Positions 43,081 through 52,410 of a stretch of 64,000 nt of DNA are shown one piece after another; positions within the stretch are counted from its first letter, which is position 1; the number at the start of each line of letters is the position of its first letter. The notes beneath the pieces are model-generated. The model was not told the DNA's origin. It made no database searches and worked only from the letters and a program-made list of their open reading frames with translations. The position numbers and the translations under genes were made by a program. This DNA comes from DAIPKP01 sp964545875 (GTDB taxonomy: Bacteria; Synergistota; Synergistia; Synergistales; Aminiphilaceae): assembly GCA_964545875.1 (NCBI GenBank), contig CAZJHH010000007.1, positions 62,001 to 126,000 of the forward strand. The letters are read 5' to 3'.

Positions 43081-44091
43081 ATGAGCTTTACTCGATACCT
43101 GTTCAAGCGACTGGCTTTGTTTTTTCTTGTTCTTTTCGGGGTGGTGACGGTAACCTTCATCATCTGCCGCATGGTTCCCGCGGATCCCGTGGGAGCCATT
43201 CTCGGAGAGAACGCTCCCCAGGAGCTGGTGGAGAAGACCGAGCGCATGCTGGGACTTCACCTCCCCCTGTATCAGCAGTATCTGCGGACCCTCAAGGGAG
43301 TGGTCACTCTGGATCTCGGCATCGCCCTGCGGACGAACAACCCCGTTACCACGGATCTTAAAAAATATTTCCCCGCCACCCTGGAGCTCGTGGTTTTTGC
43401 CATGATCATCGCGGTGATCTTCGGCATCGCCCTGGGCATCATCGCGGCGGTAAAGCGGAACCGGTGGCCCGACACCCTCAGCCGGATCTTCTCTCTGGTG
43501 GGCATTTCCATGCCCGCCTTCTGGCTGGGGCTTCTGATCATCCTCTTCTTCTTCTACCATATTCCCCTGCTTCCCGCAGGGGGACGCCTGGCGCCGTACC
43601 TTATGCCTCCTCCTACGGTGACGGGAATGTATACCCTGGACAGTCTTCTGGCGGGGGATTTCCAAACCTTCTGGAACGCCCTCTATCATCTTCTGGGGCC
43701 CGCCCTGGTACTGGGATGGATTCAGATGGCCTATATCGGCCGGGTTACCCGGTCCTCCATGCTGGAAATTCTTAACGAAGAATATATCCGAACCGCCCGG
43801 GTGAAGGGGCTTCCGGAACGGAAGGTCATTCTGGGACACGCCTTCCGGAATGCTTCCATCACGGTGATTACCATGATCGGGATTTCCGTGGGATATATGC
43901 TCGAAGGCTCGGTACTTACGGAAACGGTCTTCGGTTACCCCGGCCTGGGCCGCTATTCGGTGAATGCCTTTCTCGCCCTGGATCTCAACGCTGTGGTAGG
44001 GTCCGTGACCCTCATCGCTCTCTGCTATGCCGGGAGCAATCTCGTGGTGGATCTGCTGTACGGTTTTCTCGATCCCCGAGTCCGGTCCTAG
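43081..44091 (+). CDS. dppB: Peptide ABC transporter permease (DppB type)
   Basis: A 336-aa permease of the binding-protein-dependent (BPD) family with six helices. N-terminal RYLFKRLALFFLVLFGVVTV and the EAA-loop segment YIRTARVKGLPERKVILGHA, which docks the ATPase, are intact. It pairs with DppC to form the pore. Weak RBS (AGGAATAATCC) precedes ATG 43081. 176 bases separate it from dppA. Confidence 0.93.
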   Translation: MSFTRYLFKRLALFFLVLFGVVTVTFIICRMVPADPVGAILGENAPQELVEKTERMLGLHLPLYQQYLRTLKGVVTLDLGIALRTNNPVTTDLKKYFPATLELVVFAMIIAVIFGIALGIIAAVKRNRWPDTLSRIFSLVGISMPAFWLGLLIILFFFYHIPLLPAGGRLAPYLMPPPTVTGMYTLDSLLAGDFQTFWNALYHLLGPALVLGWIQMAYIGRVTRSSMLEILNEEYIRTARVKGLPERKVILGHAFRNASITVITMIGISVGYMLEGSVLTETVFGYPGLGRYSVNAFLALDLNAVVGSVTLIALCYAGSNLVVDLLYGFLDPRVRS

Positions 44092-44100
44092 GAGGCGCCT

Positions 44101-44997
44101 ATGAGCACACATCCAACAAACAGAACCTGGAGAGAGCGGCACGCCTCGGAATTTTCCCAGATCCGGGAATTCTTCTTCGCGATGAAGAAAAGCAAACTCA
44201 CCCTGGCGGGGCTTGCCATCGTGCTGAGCCTCATGGCGGTGGCCCTTACGGCGCCTCTTCTGGCTCCCTACGATCCTCTGGAAATGAACATCGCAAACCG
44301 CCTCCAGGCTCCTTCGGCATCCCACTGGCTGGGAACCGACGAGCTGGGACGGGATATCCTTTCCCGAATACTTTACGGTACCGGGCTCGCTTTGAAGATC
44401 ATGATCATCGTGCTTCTTATCGACCTTCCCCTGGGGGTCTTCCTGGGCATCGTGGCGGGGTACTTCGGGGGATGGATCGACGAGGTGATCATGCGCCTGG
44501 CGGACATCTTCATGGCCTTTCCCCGGCTCATTCTCGCCATGGCCATCGGGGCGGCCCTCGGGCCGAGCCTCACCAACACCATGATCGCCATAGCCGTAAC
44601 TCTCTGGCCGTCCTATGCCCGGCTTGCCCGGGGAGAAACCCTGAGCATCAAGGAGCGCACCTTTATCGAGGCGGAGAAATCCATAGGCACTCCCAAATGG
44701 AAAATCCTGGTCTCTCACATTCTTCCGCTCTGTTCCTCCACCACCATCGTCCGGGCCACTCTGGACATGGGGAACGTCATCCGCATCGCCGCGGGAATGA
44801 GCTTCATCGGCCTGGGGGCTCAGGCTCCCATGCCGGAATGGGGGCTCATGGTGAGTACGGGGCGCGACTTTCTCGTAAACCAGTGGTGGGTTCCCACCTT
44901 TCCGGGGCTTGCCATTCTGATAACGGTGTTCGGATTCAACCTTTTGGGAGATGGCATTCGGGATATCGCGGATCCGCATCTGAGAAGGGGAGACTGA
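44101..44997 (+). CDS. dppC: Peptide ABC transporter permease (DppC type)
   Basis: A 298-aa permease with the N-terminal OppC_N region (MKKSKLTLAGLAIVLSLMAV) and a BPD domain containing HWLGTDELGRDILSRILYGT and the EAA loop FIEAEKSIGTPKWKILVSHI. It starts nine bases after dppB with AGGAGG immediately before the ATG. Its TGA overlaps the ATG of dppD. Confidence 0.93.
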   Translation: MSTHPTNRTWRERHASEFSQIREFFFAMKKSKLTLAGLAIVLSLMAVALTAPLLAPYDPLEMNIANRLQAPSASHWLGTDELGRDILSRILYGTGLALKIMIIVLLIDLPLGVFLGIVAGYFGGWIDEVIMRLADIFMAFPRLILAMAIGAALGPSLTNTMIAIAVTLWPSYARLARGETLSIKERTFIEAEKSIGTPKWKILVSHILPLCSSTTIVRATLDMGNVIRIAAGMSFIGLGAQAPMPEWGLMVSTGRDFLVNQWWVPTFPGLAILITVFGFNLLGDGIRDIADPHLRRGD

Positions 44998-45950
44998 TGG
45001 GAGACATACTGCTCGACATTCAGGATCTATACGTCAATTTTTATACCTATCGCGGGGTGGTGCGGGCCATCAACGGAGTAAGTCTCCAGATTCGGAAGGG
45101 AGAATTCTTCGGTCTGGTGGGAGAAACCGGATGCGGCAAGAGCGTTACCGCCTCGGCGATTCTCGATCTGGTGCGCAATCCCGGACGTATCGAGGGAGGC
45201 AAGATTCTCTTCAAGGGAGAAGACCTCCTGAAGATGGATTCAAAGAAAATGGGCCGTACCATCCGGGGGCGCCAGATCACCATGATCATGCAGCACCCCG
45301 TCGCGGCGCTCAATCCGGTGATGCGGGTTCAGGAGCAGATTGCGGAGGTTCTCCTTCACAACATGAGCAAAAGAGAAGCCATGCAGGCCGCCATTCAATG
45401 TCTGAAAGAGGTGAACATTCCCGAGCCCGAAAAAGTGGCCCGGTACTATCCTCACCAGCTCTCGGGAGGCATGGCCCAGCGGGTGATGATCGCCCTCATG
45501 CTCTCCTCGGAGCCTCCCCTCCTCATCGCGGACGAGCCCACCACCGCTCTGGACGTTTCCGTTCAGGCCCAGGTGCTTCTGCTGCTGGAAGAACTCGTGA
45601 AAAAAAAGAACTCCAGCGTCCTCCTGATTACCCACGACATGTCCGTGGTGGCGGAGACCTGCCACCGGGTAGGGGTCATGTACGCCGGAGACGTGGCGGA
45701 GGTGGGAAGCGTGCACGAGGTGATCTTCAACCCCAAACATCCCTATACCAGGGGACTCATGCAGGCCATTCCTTCGGAGGAACGCACGGAGCTGGAGGGC
45801 ATTCCCGGTACCGTACCGGATCTGGTAACCCCCCCGCCGGGGTGCCGCTTCCACCCCCGATGCCCTCATGCCACGGAGCTCTGTACACAAGAAAAACCCC
45901 TTCCTCACGAAGTTTCGGAGGGGCACCTGGTGGCCTGTCACCTCTACTGA
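44997..45950 (+). CDS. dppD: Peptide ABC transporter ATP-binding protein (DppD type)
   Basis: A 317-aa ABC ATPase. Walker A GETGCGKSVTASAI, signature LSGGMAQRVMIALML, Walker B LLIADEPTTALD and H-loop THDMSVV are present, and the C-terminus has the oligo_HPY extension with GCRFHPRCPHATELC. ATG 44997 overlaps the dppC stop (TGATG), so translation is coupled. Last gene of the operon; a long terminator follows. Confidence 0.93.
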   Translation: MGDILLDIQDLYVNFYTYRGVVRAINGVSLQIRKGEFFGLVGETGCGKSVTASAILDLVRNPGRIEGGKILFKGEDLLKMDSKKMGRTIRGRQITMIMQHPVAALNPVMRVQEQIAEVLLHNMSKREAMQAAIQCLKEVNIPEPEKVARYYPHQLSGGMAQRVMIALMLSSEPPLLIADEPTTALDVSVQAQVLLLLEELVKKKNSSVLLITHDMSVVAETCHRVGVMYAGDVAEVGSVHEVIFNPKHPYTRGLMQAIPSEERTELEGIPGTVPDLVTPPPGCRFHPRCPHATELCTQEKPLPHEVSEGHLVACHLY

Positions 45951-45996
45951 CGGAAAACCGGCGTATCCCCCCAGGGGGCAAGGCCTCAAAAAACCG

Positions 45997-46048
45997 ACAA
46001 GGCCCTCCTCGGCTCTCCATGGAAAGCCGAGGGGGGCCTTGTATTTTC
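45997..46048 (+). terminator. Terminator of the peptide ABC operon
   Basis: ACAAGGCCCTCCTCGGCT (45997-46014) pairs with AGCCGAGGGGGGCCTTGT (46025-46042) with one G-T, then ATTTTCTC. It lies between convergent genes, so it may work both ways. Confidence 0.85.
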
Positions 46049-46062
46049 TCACATCGGAACTG

Positions 46063-46941
46063 TTACAACTGTTTTTTGAGAGCCAGAGAATCTCTGGCAA
46101 GATCGAAAAAGCGTTTTGCCGCGGGAGAAATAATATCCGAGGCAGGCACGGCGATGCCAATCTCCACGGGTTGAGGCGGATCCAACGGCAGAAGCGCCAC
46201 GTCACCGGTCCAGAAACGTGCGGTGAGTCCATGATCCAGGCTTACGCCGAGCCCCGCCGCTACCATGCAGTAGGTGGCATAGCTGTCCGTGGAGGCAAAA
46301 CAAATATTGGGCCGTATTTTCATGCGGGCAAACATACGGGAGTTGTCCGTGTCCTGTTCTGGATATGTCTCGATATACGGAAGTGTGGCGAAATGCCGAA
46401 GGGCGAATTTTTTCTTTCTCGATAAGGGATTTTTCATAGGAACCCATGCGACCAGGGAGCTTTCCATGAGCGGGAACCAATCGAAATCGCCCTGTCGTTG
46501 GCTGATAATGCAAAAATCCAGCCGATGTTCTTCCAGAGCCCGGGAAAACTGCGAGCTGTTCCCCTCAAGAAGGTGCACTTCGATTCCCGGATGACGTTTG
46601 CCAAACTGCGCAATAATTTCCGAAAGACCCTGGTAGTAGGCCGGATAGGCGGAACCTATGGTGATGGAGCCCGCTTCGAGCCCTTGGATTTCTGCGGTGA
46701 TTTGGGAGTATCTTTCCTCGTAACGCAGCATTTTTCGATAGAGCGGAAGTATTCTTTTGCATTCCCTGGTCGGCATGACACCGGAACGGCTGCGTATGAG
46801 CAGCGGAAATCCGGCTTCGATCTCCATGGCCCTGACCATGCGGCTCATTCCGGAGGGAGTGTACCCCAATTTTTCAGCCGCAGCGGACAGGCTGCCCATT
46901 TCGACGGCGCACAAGATGGCTCGGCATTTTTCAGTATCCAT
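46063..46941 (-). CDS. LysR-family transcriptional regulator
   Basis: A 292-aa LTTR. N-terminal helix-turn-helix: AVEMGSLSAAAEKLGYTPSG and RMVRAMEIEAGFPLLIR. The C-terminal substrate-binding fold has two lobes (ITIGSAYPAYYQGLSEII and SFLVAWVPMKNPL-type segments). It is divergent from an EamA transporter gene with a 129-base gap, the usual LTTR layout, so it probably controls that transporter. ATG 46941 with AGGAGGG four bases upstream; a longer in-frame start is less likely. Confidence 0.9.
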   Translation of the reverse strand: MDTEKCRAILCAVEMGSLSAAAEKLGYTPSGMSRMVRAMEIEAGFPLLIRSRSGVMPTRECKRILPLYRKMLRYEERYSQITAEIQGLEAGSITIGSAYPAYYQGLSEIIAQFGKRHPGIEVHLLEGNSSQFSRALEEHRLDFCIISQRQGDFDWFPLMESSLVAWVPMKNPLSRKKKFALRHFATLPYIETYPEQDTDNSRMFARMKIRPNICFASTDSYATYCMVAAGLGVSLDHGLTARFWTGDVALLPLDPPQPVEIGIAVPASDIISPAAKRFFDLARDSLALKKQL

Positions 46942-47004
46942 AAGCCCTCCTATACATGCATTTTTGTCAAAGACAGCTTGCATTACTATCACTTTTCTCA
47001 AGAT

Positions 47005-47018
47005 ATACCACGGAGTAT
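47005..47018. promoter_or_regulatory. Possible LysR operator in the LysR/EamA gap
   Basis: ATAC-N6-GTAT, a small inverted repeat of the T-N11-A type in the divergent gap. Weak evidence. Confidence 0.3.
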
Positions 47019-47070
47019 GATGACGTCAATAACTCGTGGTACTTTTTTGGCGCTTTAGGGGAGGTGCCCC

Positions 47071-48000
47071 ATGACACGGCGCAAAGCGGAACTCCTGCTT
47101 GCCGGAATAATTCTGGCGCGCAGCACATCCTATCTGTTTGCGAAAATCGGCTTGGAAAACATGGGCATATTCAATTTGCTGGGCCTTCGTTTTGGCTTGG
47201 CCTTTCTCTTGCTCGCCTGTATTTTCCGGCGGCCCCTGATGCGCTGCCAGGCAAAAACGCTTGTGCGGGGCGCTCTTCTCGGAAGCTCCTTTTTTGCGGT
47301 GATGACTGCGGAACTCACGGGACTTCGGACCACGAGCACCTCCACCACATCGTTTCTGGAAAATACCGCCATAGTTTTCGTACCTCTTTTCGAGGCGCTC
47401 CTGAGAAGGCGGTTTCCCGAAATGCGGATCTTCGTCAATACCATCATAGCCCTGCTCGGTGTAGCCCTTTTGACACTCCAAACGTCCCTCTCCCTCTCTT
47501 CGGGGGAACTATTTTGTATCCTTGCGGCGGTGCTCTACGCTCTCTCTATCATTCTCACGGATAGACTATCCAGAAAAGACGATCCTCTCATGCTTGGAAT
47601 TATTCAAATCGGAACCATGGGGATTTTGGGAGTGGTCGCTGCCCTTATCTTCGAAACGCCTCGGCTGCCCTCGGGAGGGGTGGAATGGGGCGTCATTGCA
47701 GTATTAACGGTGGTTTGTACCGGTTTTGGATTTACCCTCCAGCCAGTGGCACAGCGCTATACAACTTCGGAACGTGCGGGTCTGTACTGTGCGCTCAATC
47801 CCGTCTTCGCGGCTTTTCTGGGAACCTTTTTCCTGAACGAACATCTTGGATTCCGCGGGATCATCGGCTCCATGTTCGTTCTCTCTGCGGTGGTTTTATC
47901 GCAACATTCAAGGAAATCTCTACAAACTATCGAGAAGGGACGGGATTCCCCTGAAGCAGCGGAACTTCTTTGTGAAGGAAATCGCCTGCGACAGCCTTGA
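47071..48000 (+). CDS. EamA (DMT superfamily) transporter, divergent from LysR
   Basis: A 309-aa membrane protein with ten helices in two EamA repeats. RKAELLLAGIILARSTSYLF starts the first; LRTTSTSTTSFLENTAIVFV is the characteristic end of the first repeat; GLYCALNPVFAAFLGTFFL marks the second. The 30-residue C-terminal extension is polar. GAGGTGCCCC precedes ATG 47071. Codon choice is slightly less GC-biased than neighbouring operons. Probable exporter of a metabolite sensed by the adjacent LysR. Confidence 0.88.
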   Translation: MTRRKAELLLAGIILARSTSYLFAKIGLENMGIFNLLGLRFGLAFLLLACIFRRPLMRCQAKTLVRGALLGSSFFAVMTAELTGLRTTSTSTTSFLENTAIVFVPLFEALLRRRFPEMRIFVNTIIALLGVALLTLQTSLSLSSGELFCILAAVLYALSIILTDRLSRKDDPLMLGIIQIGTMGILGVVAALIFETPRLPSGGVEWGVIAVLTVVCTGFGFTLQPVAQRYTTSERAGLYCALNPVFAAFLGTFFLNEHLGFRGIIGSMFVLSAVVLSQHSRKSLQTIEKGRDSPEAAELLCEGNRLRQP

Positions 48001-48327
48001 AAAGGTGAACGATCTACTGGTACGAAGAGAGAAAGCGGCGGACTGGTCCATCTTCGAACGGCCATTGAAGGATTTCCGTCATAGGCCTGAGGAACCTGGC
48101 CTATAATGTCGTTCGATTCTCGTTCCTGATGATGAATTCAGAATCTCCATGCGTGGTACCCGAATGACGGCAAAAACCGTACTGTTCGGATAAACCCAGC
48201 GGTAAGAGAGGCTTATTTTAACAATGATGGAGCCTGATTTGTCGCTGTTTTTGGGTGGTGGATTTTTTTGCGCGCTCAAACTTCAGCATGTGGGATTCCC
48301 ATAAGGTTATGGAAAGGAAGTGAGCAT
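48001..48327. other. 327-base gap before the VOC gene
   Basis: Contains a possible -10 sequence TATAAT (48102-48107) and 6-base inverted arms TAGGCC/GGCCTA around it (48082-48103). An open frame covering 47846-48106 overlaps the transporter end in another frame and shows no clear protein signal. No gene is called. Confidence 0.4.
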
Positions 48328-48780
48328 ATGAAAAATGTACAGTATGTGCACACGAATATCGTGGCAAAGGATTGGCGGAGGCTTGCCCAATTTTACATGG
48401 ACGTTTTCGGATGCAAACCGAAACTACCGGAGCGGGATCTGAAGGGGGTTTGGCTCGATACATTGACAAGCCTTGAAGGTGCGCACATTCGGGGAATTCA
48501 TCTTCTTTTGCCGGGGGTTTCGGAAAAAGGGCCAACGCTAGAGATCTTTCAATATTCCAATCATATCGACAACCCCGGAAAAGAGATAAACACGGGAGGA
48601 TTCGGTCACATCGCTTTTGCCGTGGAGGACGTGGAAAAATGTCTCCAGGAGGTTTTACGTAACGGCGGCTCTACAGTGGGAAGTACCGTTAAGGGAAATA
48701 TCCCCGGAGTGGGAGAAATTCATGTGGTCTATGCCAGAGATCCCGAGGGCAATATCGTGGAAATACAAAAATGGACCTAA
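48328..48780 (+). CDS. VOC (glyoxalase/bleomycin-resistance) family protein
   Basis: A 150-aa protein of two beta-alpha-beta-beta-beta units. The first unit starts YVHTNIVAKDWRRLAQFYMD with FGCKPKLPERDLKG; the second contains GFGHIAFAVEDVEKCLQEVL and VYARDPEGNIVEIQKW. The position of His and Glu residues at strand ends fits a metal site. Function is unknown: lactoylglutathione lyase-like or a lyase/dioxygenase are both possible. RBS GGAAAGGAAG precedes ATG 48328. Confidence 0.88.
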   Translation: MKNVQYVHTNIVAKDWRRLAQFYMDVFGCKPKLPERDLKGVWLDTLTSLEGAHIRGIHLLLPGVSEKGPTLEIFQYSNHIDNPGKEINTGGFGHIAFAVEDVEKCLQEVLRNGGSTVGSTVKGNIPGVGEIHVVYARDPEGNIVEIQKWT

Positions 48781-49143
48781 GAGGTTTATTCAAAAATGCG
48801 GCTCTAAGGAGAGATGATGTGTCGTAATACGTCCCGGGGAATTTGCTGTGGTGCATTTTCATAAGAAAAATCTCCGACACTGGAAAGAGCCTCCCTCTCC
48901 GAGAAGAAAAGTTTCTTTCCCGAGAAGAACGCTTCGGCTTTAACTGTACGCCAAAAGCGAAAAAATAATAAATTCATATGACGAACCGCCCGACCTCTCC
49001 TTGGAGAGCCGGGCGGTTCGTAGGCTGTATCCACATTCTTTCGCCTGGTCGAGCGGAAAGATCCTTCCCCGGGTCTTTCGTTCCGGACACGGGGTTGTCC
49101 TTTTGCAGGGCTCCGGGATGTTTCGAAGCATCCCCGGCCGAGG
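48781..49143. other. 363-base gap with a hairpin
   Basis: Contains a 16-codon frame starting at 48815 behind AAGGAGAG and reading MMCRNTSRGICCGAFS, possibly chance or a leader peptide. A GC-rich hairpin follows at 48982-49020. No larger gene is seen. Confidence 0.4.
48982..49020. terminator. GC-rich hairpin between convergent genes
   Basis: CGAACCGCCCG (48982-48992) and CGGGCGGTTCG (49010-49020) are perfect complements, and CTCTCC/GGAGAG inside extend the structure. A/T-rich bases lie on its left, so it suits termination of the minus-strand gene at 49144-49638 and perhaps both directions. Confidence 0.7.
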
Positions 49144-49638
49144 CTAGTCGTCGATCTCTCCGTCCATAAGGGACATAACTTCTTCGAGACGTTCCAGGGC
49201 GGCCTGAATGCCGGGATTTTCAATGTTATGGAACACCTTCATCATGGAGGGTTCCATGCGCTCCTGGGTTTTGTCGAAGGCTTCCTCCGCCTTGAGCATA
49301 TCCGGATCCAGGATCTCCTCATCCTCGTCAAGGTTTTCGAAGAACTCGGGGTACTTTTTCTCAAGATCTGCCATGCCCCGGGCGAGGGGTTCCACCGCAT
49401 CCGCATAGGCGTTAAGGGCCCGGGCCATCTCGTCGGGATCCTCGGTTCTGTCGAGGCGTTCCGCCAGAGAGAGCGAAGCATCCCCGAAGGCCTTCATGAA
49501 TTGGAGGGTAAAGTCCTTGACCTCCTGCGGAATCGGGAGGGATGCCTCGGCACGGAAGGCCATGCTTCCGAAGAGAAAAGCGCAGACGAAAAGGGTTGCA
49601 AGGACGGCACCAAGAGTGCGGCGAGAACCTTTGTTCAC
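49144..49638 (-). CDS. Unknown secreted or periplasmic helical acidic protein
   Basis: A 164-aa precursor that I do not recognise. It has a Sec signal (GAVLATLFVCAFLFGSMAFR followed by AEAS cleavage). The mature part is mostly helical and acidic, with EDPDEMARALNAYADAVEP, LEKKYPEFFENLDEDEEILD and a C-terminal helix ending EVMSLMDGEIDD. No Cys. GTG 49638 lies 9 bases after AAAGGAGC and gives a clean signal peptide; longer in-frame starts are not supported. It is divergent from tolC by 271 bases. Confidence 0.7.
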   Translation of the reverse strand: MNKGSRRTLGAVLATLFVCAFLFGSMAFRAEASLPIPQEVKDFTLQFMKAFGDASLSLAERLDRTEDPDEMARALNAYADAVEPLARGMADLEKKYPEFFENLDEDEEILDPDMLKAEEAFDKTQERMEPSMMKVFHNIENPGIQAALERLEEVMSLMDGEIDD

Positions 49639-49909
49639 GGAAAACAGCTCCTTTGCTATGGAAGATAGCCCGTATTCTATCATCTGAACGTCATAAAAGG
49701 TACTCCCCCAAGGTCGGTCGTTTTATTTTGGATGCCTCCGATTTTGGGGAGGGCGTTTCTTCGGGCATGGAAGAGCGCTCCTTTTCTTCGGCTTTCCGAA
49801 GGGTGTTCTTTACACTTCTTAAGAATTTTTGACCCCCCCTTTTACAAGCGGTGTTCTATACTCCGGAGGTAGGATACATCAGTCTTCAAGCCTTCAAGGG
49901 GGGCTATTC

Positions 49910-51172
49910 ATGAAAAAATACGCATGTCTTTTTGCTTTGGGGATTCTGCTTTTGCCTATTTCCGCAAAGGCTCTGGAGATTTCTCAGGGAGAAGTTCTCT
50001 CCCTGGAACAGTGCCTTCTCATCGCCCGGGAGAGACATCCGGATCTTCGGAGTGCCCAGGCTTCGGTGGAGGTGAGCCGCAGCGGGGTGGATCAGGCCCA
50101 GGCTGCCCGAAATCCCGGAATAGACCTTTCGAGCAGCTACCGCAGAAATTCCATAGCCCACGACGGATATGACAGATATTCCAGCGGCGTCACCGTTTCT
50201 CAGCTCATCACCGACTGGGGAAAGACCAAGAGTCAGGTGGCCCTGGCGGATTTCGACCTTCAGGCATCCCGGTACGATTACGATACGGCGCTTCAAAACC
50301 TCTTTTTCGAGGTGAAGCAGGCATACTTCACCCTTCTCCGGTCACAGAAGGAAGAAGAAGTGGCCCTAGAGGCGGTGAAAGCCTACGAACACCACCTGGA
50401 GCAGGCCCGAAGCTTTTACCGGGTGGGCAGGGTCTCGAAGATCGACGTCACCACTGCCGAGGTGGACCTGAGCAAAGCCGGGCTGGAATTGATCAAGGCG
50501 AAAACCTCCGTGGAAGTTGCCCGGGCCACCCTCTCCAATGCCCTGGGCTATCCCGAGGCTCCTTCCTACGACATTCGGGATGTGCTCCTGCGGGAAAAGG
50601 TTGACATCACCCGGCAGGATGCCCTGAAAAGCGCCGTCATGACCCGGCCGGATCTGAGGGCCCAGGAAATACGGCGGAACCGGGCGGAGGAGTCCGTAAC
50701 TCTGGCGGGAAAGACAGATGCCCCAAGTCTTTCCGTCAAGGGAGGCTACACCTGGGGAGATCAGGATTTTACGGGAAACGGAGAGGCTTATCTCGGACTC
50801 TCCCTGGAAATCCCCCTGTACGATGGAGGCCTTACCCGGGCCAAGGTGGCCCAGGCCCGGGGAGAGCTGGATAAATCCGAGGCGAATCTCGAAGGCCTTC
50901 GGCAGGACGTGATTCTGGAGGTGGAAAAGGCTCTTCTGGAGCTGCGCAACTCCGAGGAGGCCATCGGAAGCGCCGAAAAAACCCTGGAATACGCCAGGGA
51001 AAACCTGAACCTCGCCAACGGAAGGTACGAAGTGGGGGTAGGGTCTCCCGTGGAAGTTACGGATGCCACGGAGAATTACATGGATGCGCAAAACGACTAC
51101 TACGGCTCCCTGTACGAGTATCAACTGGCCTTGGGAGCCCTGGAGAAAGCCATGGGGGGTGTGTTGGAATGA
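49910..51172 (+). CDS. TolC-family outer-membrane efflux protein
   Basis: A 420-aa outer-membrane channel subunit. Signal peptide KKYACLFALGILLLPISAKA is followed by the outer-membrane efflux domain with two repeated alpha/beta halves (LIARERHPDLRSAQASVEVS and TRPDLRAQEIRRNRAEESV). The helical coiled segments are typical of TolC. It is the first gene of tolC-macA-macB. The ATG at 49910 is preceded by AAGGGGGG. The macA start overlaps its stop. Confidence 0.9.
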   Translation: MKKYACLFALGILLLPISAKALEISQGEVLSLEQCLLIARERHPDLRSAQASVEVSRSGVDQAQAARNPGIDLSSSYRRNSIAHDGYDRYSSGVTVSQLITDWGKTKSQVALADFDLQASRYDYDTALQNLFFEVKQAYFTLLRSQKEEEVALEAVKAYEHHLEQARSFYRVGRVSKIDVTTAEVDLSKAGLELIKAKTSVEVARATLSNALGYPEAPSYDIRDVLLREKVDITRQDALKSAVMTRPDLRAQEIRRNRAEESVTLAGKTDAPSLSVKGGYTWGDQDFTGNGEAYLGLSLEIPLYDGGLTRAKVAQARGELDKSEANLEGLRQDVILEVEKALLELRNSEEAIGSAEKTLEYARENLNLANGRYEVGVGSPVEVTDATENYMDAQNDYYGSLYEYQLALGALEKAMGGVLE

Positions 51173-52410
51173 AAAAAATAGCCTTGCTGCTTCTCTTTCT
51201 GGCTGCGGGAACCGGAGCATTCTGGTTTCTCCAGGGAGGAAAGAACGACAGCCTTTTGGTGGATACCACCACGGTGCAACGGGGGAATTTGATAAAGGCG
51301 GTGTCCTCCACGGGAACCCTCGAAGCGGTCAATACCGTGAACGTGGGAGCCCAGGTATCGGGAACCCTCAACAGAATTTACGTGGACTACAATTCCCTGG
51401 TGAAAAAGGGAGATCTCCTGGCTGAGATCGATCCTTCTCTTCTGAGGGCCAAAGTGCGACAGGCTCAGGCCAACGTGCTTTCCGCCCGGGCAAATCTCCA
51501 GGAGGCCCAGGCCACCGTACGAAATGCCAAGAAGACGAGGGACCGGGCCCGGGAGCTTTTTTCCAGAGATCTCATAGCGGAAAGCGAACTCGATACCTCC
51601 CAGAAGGATTATGAAACGAACCTTGCCAGGGTGAACTCCGCCAAGGCGAGCCTTGCCCAGGCGGAGGCGAACCTGGAGTACGAGGAAACCACCCTGGGAT
51701 ACACGAAAATCACCTCTCCCATAAACGGGGTTATCACGGACAGGGCGGTGGATGAAGGGCAGACGGTGAACTCCAGCCAGACCGCTCCGGATCTTTTCAC
51801 CATAGCGGAAGATCTCACGAAGATGCGGGTGGCCACGGAGGTGGACGAGGCGGATATCGGGCAGGTCAAAGCGGGGCAGATGGTGGAATTTACCGTGGAT
51901 GCCTATCCGGACCTCTCCTTTCAGGGAAAGGTAAATGAAATACGCCTGGCTCCCAACACTTCGGAGAATGTGGTGAGCTACACCGTCATGGTGGAGGTGG
52001 CAAATCCCGACCTTAAACTTATGCCCGGCATGACCGCCAACGTCTCCATTATCTCCGACAAGAGGGAAGGGGTCTTCAAGGTAGCCGCTTCGGCTCTCCG
52101 GTTTGCGCCCTCCGCAGAGTTTCTGGATCTTTCCCGAGACTCCGGAGCCGCCGAAGGTTCTTTATCTTCCGGAGGAAGGGGAGGCAAGAAGGGCTCCGGC
52201 TCCGGAGGAGGAAATGCATCGAGAGAGGCAACCCTTTGGCTCTATGAACAGGGAAAGCTTCGTCCTCTTTCCGTGACGGTGGGAATTTCCGATGGCATGT
52301 ATACCCAGATCTCGGGAGATCTTACCGAGGGGCTCCAGGTGGTGACAAGAATTACCGGCGGAGAATCCGCCCAGGGAGGTGCTCCCTTTGGCTTTGGTCC
52401 TCGTCGATGA
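51169..52410 (+). CDS. macA: MacA-like periplasmic adaptor (membrane fusion protein)
   Basis: A 413-aa membrane-fusion protein with an N-terminal membrane anchor (IALLLLFLAAGTGAFWFL). Residues about 30-290 contain the barrel-sandwich (VSSTGTLEAVNTVNVGAQVS), an alpha-hairpin, lipoyl domain and beta-barrel; DRAVDEGQTVNSSQTAPDLF is the MacA-type segment. A Gly/Ser-rich linker (SGGRGGKKGSGSGGG) occurs near residue 335 before the last domain. It links MacB to TolC. The ATG overlaps the tolC stop (ATGA). Confidence 0.9.
   Translation: MKKIALLLLFLAAGTGAFWFLQGGKNDSLLVDTTTVQRGNLIKAVSSTGTLEAVNTVNVGAQVSGTLNRIYVDYNSLVKKGDLLAEIDPSLLRAKVRQAQANVLSARANLQEAQATVRNAKKTRDRARELFSRDLIAESELDTSQKDYETNLARVNSAKASLAQAEANLEYEETTLGYTKITSPINGVITDRAVDEGQTVNSSQTAPDLFTIAEDLTKMRVATEVDEADIGQVKAGQMVEFTVDAYPDLSFQGKVNEIRLAPNTSENVVSYTVMVEVANPDLKLMPGMTANVSIISDKREGVFKVAASALRFAPSAEFLDLSRDSGAAEGSLSSGGRGGKKGSGSGGGNASREATLWLYEQGKLRPLSVTVGISDGMYTQISGDLTEGLQVVTRITGGESAQGGAPFGFGPRR

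Noticed and set aside
42982..44979. A 665-codon minus-strand frame across the dppB-dppC genes
   Set aside because: Composition is rich in His, Gly and Pro without domains; the plus strand has two conserved permeases.
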